DNA of 64,000 nucleotides from Punctularia strigosozonata HHB-11173 SS5. Taxonomy: Eukaryota > Basidiomycota > Agaricomycetes > Corticiales > Punctulariaceae. The notes under the pieces were generated by a model. That model saw only the letters and a list, made by a program, of their open reading frames with translations, ran no database searches and had not been told where the DNA came from. This document shows positions 59,484 to 64,000 of this stretch, piece by piece. The stretch spans positions 1,363,512 through 1,427,511 of the forward strand of contig NW_006767439.1 in the NCBI RefSeq assembly GCF_000264995.1, in the 5' to 3' direction. Every line of letters starts with the position of its first letter. Position 1 is the first letter of the stretch. The translations under genes and the position numbers were made by a program.

Positions 59484-60090
59484 TACCAGCGCTGGCTTGT
59501 CGAAAGAGAAAATTTCAATTGTACGCAAGTCCGCACTCGCAATCCACGACTCCATCGCCAATATGTAGGGAGTCGGCTTCAAATTGTGCACGTAGCTGGA
59601 GACGCAGGGATGAAGAATAAGTATGGGATCACAACGATCGTGACGGAGCGTACAACTCTCCCGCCGGGAAGTCGAGAGAGTCTATACACATCCAGGAGTC
59701 CGATCAGGAGAGGTGGGGTTGTCACTGTGCGGGCCTGCTTGTAGGTATCGCAAGGCGACATAGACGTCATTCCCAGCATGGGTTCGCGACGCCGTACGAG
59801 CATTTGCACCCCCCAGCTATGCACTTCGTTTCATATCAGCCGTTGGCCCTAAAGACGCTCTAATCCATGAGTACCTTAAGAGGCTGATCACGACATGCCA
59901 CAATACGAGCGCAGCGCGATCGAATGGTCTCATTAGCACGAATGTGGAGACGTGCACCAGTTTCAGACGGATGAGAGAGCAAGCAAAATGCATTAAGGAG
60001 CCGTTGGCACACACTACTTCGCTACGCAAAAGCGGGATTACTATTTGGGGTGACTGAGGCGTAAGATTAGGGCGGACGCGATACACGCTC
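59484..60090. other. Convergent intergenic region, GST gene / hydrophobin 1
   Basis: 607 bp between two convergent stop codons. Nothing recognised. Confidence 0.5.
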
Positions 60091-60584
60091 TCAAGCGGAG
60101 AGGTTGACCGGCACGCAGCCGGCGGTGATGAGGCCGTTCTACGCAAGCAGAGTCAGCGCAAAAAGGCAAAAGGCAAAGGAACCCCGCGCGCGAAAGTTGG
60201 AACGCACGAAGTGGTTGTCCTCGCAGCAGACGGGTGCGGCGTTGCAGCTGTTGCCGCCTGCGCCGACGAGGGAGAGCGGGCTGCAGCCGAGGCCGACGAG
60301 CGCGGTCACGTCCGAGACGACGACACCGAGCTGGCCGAGGAGCTGGCTGGCGTCGGCGCTGTTCGCCTGTTGTTGCACAAAAATAAAATAAAAAAACTGT
60401 TAGTATCCTGCGCAGGAAGGAGGTGAATTGAATCATGTATGTCCTCGCTCACCTTCTGGGTGCTGTTGCAGCACGAGATGGAGCCGGTGTTGCACTGGCT
60501 TGCAGGAAGCGCGCTGGGGGCGGCAGCGGCGGAAACGACGAGCGCGGAGAGCGCAACGAAGACGGTGGAGCGAGAGAAGAACAT
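60091..60584 (-). CDS. Class I hydrophobin 1
   Basis: Exons 60453-60584, 60208-60366 and 60091-60138; 112 residues; both introns phase 0. Signal peptide MFFSRSTVFVALSALVVSAAA. The eight cysteines follow C-x6-CC-x32-C-x12-C-x5-CC-x12-C-x7, the class I pattern of basidiomycetes. Hydrophobins are secreted and self-assemble at air/water interfaces on aerial hyphae, spores and fruit bodies. The gene is a close tandem duplicate of hydrophobin 2: identical exon lengths, the same start MFFSRSTVFVALSALV and the same end GCVPVNLS. A TATA box and an upstream block are also shared. Confidence 0.97.
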
Positions 60585-60696
60585 CTTTGACGGAAAAGAG
60601 TGACTGGTGCTTGGTGAGCGAGGGTACCTAGTGTGCCGAGGGAAGTTGAACGATTGCTGTTCGACTGGAGACTCGCGGCATCCGGGCGCCCAGCCA

Positions 60697-60706
60697 GTAT
60701 TTATAC
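60697..60706 (-). promoter_or_regulatory. TATA box of hydrophobin 1
   Basis: GTATAAATAC on the minus strand, 113 bp from the start codon. The same ten bases lie 110 bp from the hydrophobin 2 start. Confidence 0.8.
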
Positions 60707-60772
60707 GTCCGGAGGAATCAACATGATGAGCTGGCGCTGAGAGGCGTGCGGAGATGAAGAGGGCCTCGGTTA

Positions 60773-60815
60773 GGAGGGAAGTGACGGAGAAGCGAGGGAG
60801 AGAGCGAAGCGAGCG
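60773..60815 (-). promoter_or_regulatory. Upstream block conserved between the hydrophobin promoters
   Basis: About 43 bp, including GAAGCGAGGGAGA and GCGAAGCGAGCG on the plus strand, recur at 62703-62744 with few differences, at nearly the same distance from each start codon (189 and 198 bp). Candidate regulatory element, or simply recent duplication. Confidence 0.55.
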
Positions 60816-60937
60816 TCGCCTCGTGCTCGAACGTCCAGGACAGGATGTAAAGCCATGTCGGGTTTCGGGGCCGTAGACACCGCAGTCGCGCTCGCCGAGC
60901 GCAATGCAGTAGACGATGCATCCCGAGGCGGAGAGTA

Positions 60938-61638
60938 CTATGCACCCACCCCTAATGCAACATCGCCCCCTAATGCAACATCGACACAAATCCATCTCCC
61001 GTTCCTCTCCTACTCAGCTGTTCGTCTCGAAAAAAAAATCTATGTACTCTGAAGCATCTATCCATACTATTCGTAAGATATGAAGTGGGAGCGAGGCTTG
61101 GTTCGGGCTACAGAAAAACAATAGGACTGCTCGAGTGGGTTGATGCAACATGTCGCGAGTACTCCACGGCCTCGCTTCGCCGGATCGGTAAAGCAAAATT
61201 CATGGAAATATTTGGTAGTACTCGTTACATTGTATAATATTTGCTACGCCAGCCCGATTTGCGATTGGTATAGTAATGCTGCTGTAGGAGGAGGTTCAAC
61301 ACAAAGGATGGTGTTGGCGTGACGGATGGGTTTAAGCTCCGCTCGCGTTCATTGGTCCGAGCCGCTTGAGCCGTTGCAGCCTGTCCTAGTCCGGCACCTC
61401 GGCAAGTCGTGACCGCGTGTGATGATCGCACAACTTTGGCTGGTGCTCACTTCGTCTCACCGGCATCTCACTGGCAGAGTTGAGGCTTGACTAAAATATT
61501 TGAGACACTATAAACCATATCTGCAGCACCCTGGCAGCACCCTGGCTATCTACTAGCAAGGTTTCGGACAATTTTGAGCTGATTTGAGGGAGATATAACC
61601 CCAATGCAACACGTGTTGCATTAGGGGTGGATGCATAG
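60938..61638. mobile_element. 701-bp non-autonomous inverted-repeat element with TA duplication
   Basis: The left end starts CTATGCACCCACCCCTAATG at 60938; the right end at 61638 is its reverse complement with one mismatch, matching over about 24 bp. TA flanks both ends (60936-60937 and 61639-61640). The motif CCCTAATGCAACA is repeated just inside each end (twice directly at 60949-60984, and as a hairpin at 61599-61628). No ORF with a recognisable transposase. It lies between the two hydrophobin genes. Confidence 0.85.
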
Positions 61639-61994
61639 TATGAGGTTGCTACAGTATCGCAAATGGGTAAGTATTGCACACATTTCTTGAACACCAATTC
61701 CACGTTGTATAGGCACTGAACCTCGCATCACCGAAACTTTTGCTATGAGACTGGCAACAAATCAGGGAGCAGTAAGACTGAAGACTGCCGACGCCTTTAC
61801 ATAGCTACGACATGCGGAGAGATTACGACCGGCGTCGAGCCAATGATACTTACGAATCTTGAAATCCAGGCCCGCGCAAGCTTTCGATGAGAGCGGGAAA
61901 AAAAATGCCATTTAGGAGCCGCTGACACTACTCGCTACGCAGAAAGCGGTACTAGGTGTGGGAGTATAGGGTAATCGAATTGTCCACCGCGCGC

Positions 61995-62505
61995 TCAGAG
62001 CGAAAGGTTGACGGGGACGCAGCCGAGCGCGATCAGGCCGTTCTGCACAGTCAGAGTTCATCGCGAAAAAAAGAGAAAAAAAAAACGTGTACGTCAGAAA
62101 CCGGGGGGAAAAGCGCATATATGCGACGACGAGAGAGCCCAACGTACGAATTGGTTGTTCTCGCAGCAGACCGGCGCGGCGCTGCAGCTGTTGCCGCCGA
62201 GGCCGACGGCGGAGATGGGGCTGCAGTTGGAGCCGACGAGGGCGGTGACGTCCGAGACGACGACGCCGAGCAGGCCAAGGAGATCGCTCATACCGGCGCT
62301 GCTAGCCTGAAAGAACGCGAGACAGTCAGGGTTTTTTTCCCCCTTTTTTGACGTTGGACAAGCGGGAACTCACCTTCTGGGTGCTGTTGCAGCATTGGAT
62401 AGAGCCGGTGTTGCACTGGCTGGCGGGCAGAGTGCTCGGGGCGGCAGCCGCGGTGGCGACGAGCGCAGAGAGGGCGACGAAGACGGTGGAGCGAGAGAAG
62501 AACAT
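61995..62505 (-). CDS. Class I hydrophobin 2
   Basis: Exons 62374-62505, 62148-62306 and 61995-62042; 112 residues; both introns phase 0. Signal peptide MFFSRSTVFVALSALVATAAA. Eight cysteines with the same spacing as hydrophobin 1. Exon 1 is nearly identical; most changes are in exon 2 (ASSAGMSDLLGLLG against ANSADASQLLGQLG) and the last residue. The 3' end reads NGLIALGCVPVNLSL. Same strand as hydrophobin 1, about 1.4 kb upstream of it, separated by the 701-bp element. Confidence 0.97.
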
Positions 62506-62614
62506 CTTGGGTAAAGAGTGATTGGTTGCTTGGCGAGCGAGAGTGGTTGTTAGAGAGGCTGAGGGGGCGCTGAACTATGTCGTTCGACTGGTTTGATCAG
62601 TCGCTGCACTCCAA

Positions 62615-62624
62615 GTATTTATAC
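62615..62624 (-). promoter_or_regulatory. TATA box of hydrophobin 2
   Basis: GTATAAATAC on the minus strand, 110 bp from the start codon, identical to that of hydrophobin 1. Confidence 0.8.
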
Positions 62625-62702
62625 GTGCAGAGGGGGCATGCCATGCCGGACGTGGGCGTCCTGAGTTGCGCACGGAAATGAGGCGGGGCGCCTTCAGGTC
62701 AG

Positions 62703-62744
62703 CAGGAAAGTGACGAAGAAGCGAGGGAGAACGCGAAGCGAGCG
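62703..62744 (-). promoter_or_regulatory. Upstream block shared with hydrophobin 1
   Basis: Counterpart of 60773-60815, 198 bp from the start codon. Confidence 0.55.
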
Positions 62745-63160
62745 TTTTTGCACCGAGAAGACGTTCGCCGAACAGTTCTTCCCCGAGTTTATGTAACTGC
62801 GCGTCGTGGCATGCTTCCGTAGGATCTCCTCCCAGCGATCAAAGCACAAGAGGAGGCGCGTGAAGTCGGGATACTTACTACTGTATCAAAACGATGCCAT
62901 GCGATGCGCCATGCATCCTGGTCCTCGAAAATAGCCTAGGGAGGAGAGCTGCGCCGCCGATGCACCCCTTTCACAGAAAGTTTCCGCTCAGATGACCCAG
63001 GATTACAGACGCCGCCCCCGTCGGAGTGGACGCAAGCGCCTTAAATCTGCGTTACTGCAAGTTTTGTTTACGCGCACGCGGCGGAGACGCGTGATTTAGG
63101 GACGGGAGCGGAAGGCAAAAAGGCCTCGATGGGCCAATGGGAGTACATACCATCAGGATA

Positions 63161-63405
63161 CTGTAGTTTTACGACCTTAGGTTCGTCCCCTGTCCCCTGG
63201 CAGCCCGAACTGAACCTAATTTCCCGTATTGTCCCCTGTCCCCCGCCGAAATCCAGGGCCTGAACTGATCGTGAGAATTATGTTGCTTACTGTGAAAATA
63301 TATTAAACCGACTGGAGTCAGTTTGCGAACTTCCCATGGCCCCGAACTTGCAGCTGTCCCCTGTCCCCCGGGAGGCGGACCGAACCTAAGGTCGTAGAAC
63401 TACAG
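63161..63405 (-). mobile_element. 245-bp MITE, copy 2, inverted relative to copy 1
   Basis: The ends CTGTAGTTTTACGACCTTAG and its near reverse complement are flanked by TA (63159-63160 and 63406-63407). Its reverse complement aligns with 32791-33036 over the whole length, including GGGGACAGGGGACA, GCAAACTGACT and GGGAAATTAGGTTCAGTTC. The middle 40-50 bp are the most diverged. No ORF. Confidence 0.95.
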
Positions 63406-64000
63406 TACGTCGGGCGGCACCGGAGCGCGCTATCCCCGCCTCGAAGAAAGAAAAAAAAAACGTCTCGGAAAACGTAAAAAGGTAAAAAGTACGTCCGAAT
63501 TTGATCTTGGGCGGGCGGCGGTCCTTCAGTCAGGAGGTGGAGACACGATGCGAGGGCCACCTGAAGGTGGGGGTGAAGCATCAGCTTGGGCGTGGGCCGG
63601 GGTCGAGCGTGAACGGCTCGCCCCGGGCCACTCGGCGGCTCTCACGCCGTGTCTCTGTATCCTCTTTGTAACGATTCGGGTCTTCGTGACCTTACAAATT
63701 CATGGATCTGATGTGCTAAACTGCCTATGGTGCGATGATGATACAGGGAGAGGAGGGTGGGACGAAAAGCGAGCCCCGAGGGCAGTCCTCTTCGTCGACT
63801 CTGGCCGCGAGAGCGAAGAGCCGACGTGGCGACCTCTGCCGCCCAAGAATCGGCACCGCCGCACGTGACCTCCGCTCCGGTGCGCCCACGAAAAACACAA
63901 GTCCGAGCGGAGTTTCTTCTGGACGTTTGCCTGCTCCAGTCTCCAGAAGGAGGGGCTTTGTTCATCGAGGGCGGAAGCACGCCCGGCAGGCCAACCGAGG
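63406..64000. other. Right edge, no gene recognised
   Basis: About 600 bp to the window edge. Frames at 63548-63868 (+) and 63642-63980 (-) overlap each other and show no domain. Confidence 0.45.

Noticed and set aside
1-64000. CRISPR arrays, tRNA and rRNA genes
   Set aside because: No regularly spaced repeats and no clear tRNA B-box with a partner A-box were seen by eye. A tRNAscan-type search was not possible.

Overview
The window looks like nuclear DNA of a basidiomycete fungus, most likely an Agaricomycete. The reasons are: genes packed with short introns of about 50-65 nt, two class I hydrophobins, F-box/leucine-rich proteins of the mushroom type, a TPR-CHAT protein, many-exon cytochrome P450s, and a seven-member family of small secreted proteins carrying the motif NAERLARGLPLKKPRR. 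Most gene models below were rebuilt by hand: exons were joined only where donor, acceptor and reading phase all agree, and none has transcript support.

Layout. 0-3.5 kb: two tail-to-tail F-box paralogues, one cut by a small inverted-repeat element. 3.9-7.4 kb: a secreted GH20 hexosaminidase and the farnesyltransferase alpha subunit. 8.6-13.5 kb: three members (A, B, C) of the secreted family. 14.4-18.3 kb: a TPR-CHAT protein with an intact His/Cys pair. 19.5-23.5 kb: a PIN-like auxin-efflux-carrier family transporter and a third F-box protein. 24.4-31.2 kb: a secreted aldose 1-epimerase followed by two divergent P450s. 32.8-34.2 kb: a 246-bp MITE only 7 bp upstream of an intact Tc1-type transposase gene. 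35.1-36.0 kb: a secreted GH25 lysozyme. 36.3-43.4 kb: four more secreted-family members (D, E, F, G), all on the minus strand. 44.0-46.3 kb: the dual-specificity phosphatase YVH1. 47.35-47.99 kb: an assembly gap. 49.7-51.9 kb: a low-complexity protein of unknown function. 52-56.8 kb: a gene-poor stretch. 56.9-59.5 kb: a secreted substrate-binding-like protein and a glutathione S-transferase. 60.1-62.5 kb: two tandem hydrophobins separated by a 701-bp inverted-repeat element. 63.2-63.4 kb: a second copy of the 246-bp MITE in inverted orientation.

Housekeeping genes (farnesyltransferase, YVH1) are interleaved with secreted, surface and metabolic genes (hydrophobins, GH20, GH25, epimerase, P450s). 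The strongest candidate for something undescribed is the seven-gene secreted family: five exons each, the same intron phases throughout, two predicted basic processing sites in most members, an almost cysteine-free mature domain and a very variable last exon. I found no tRNA, rRNA or CRISPR array.
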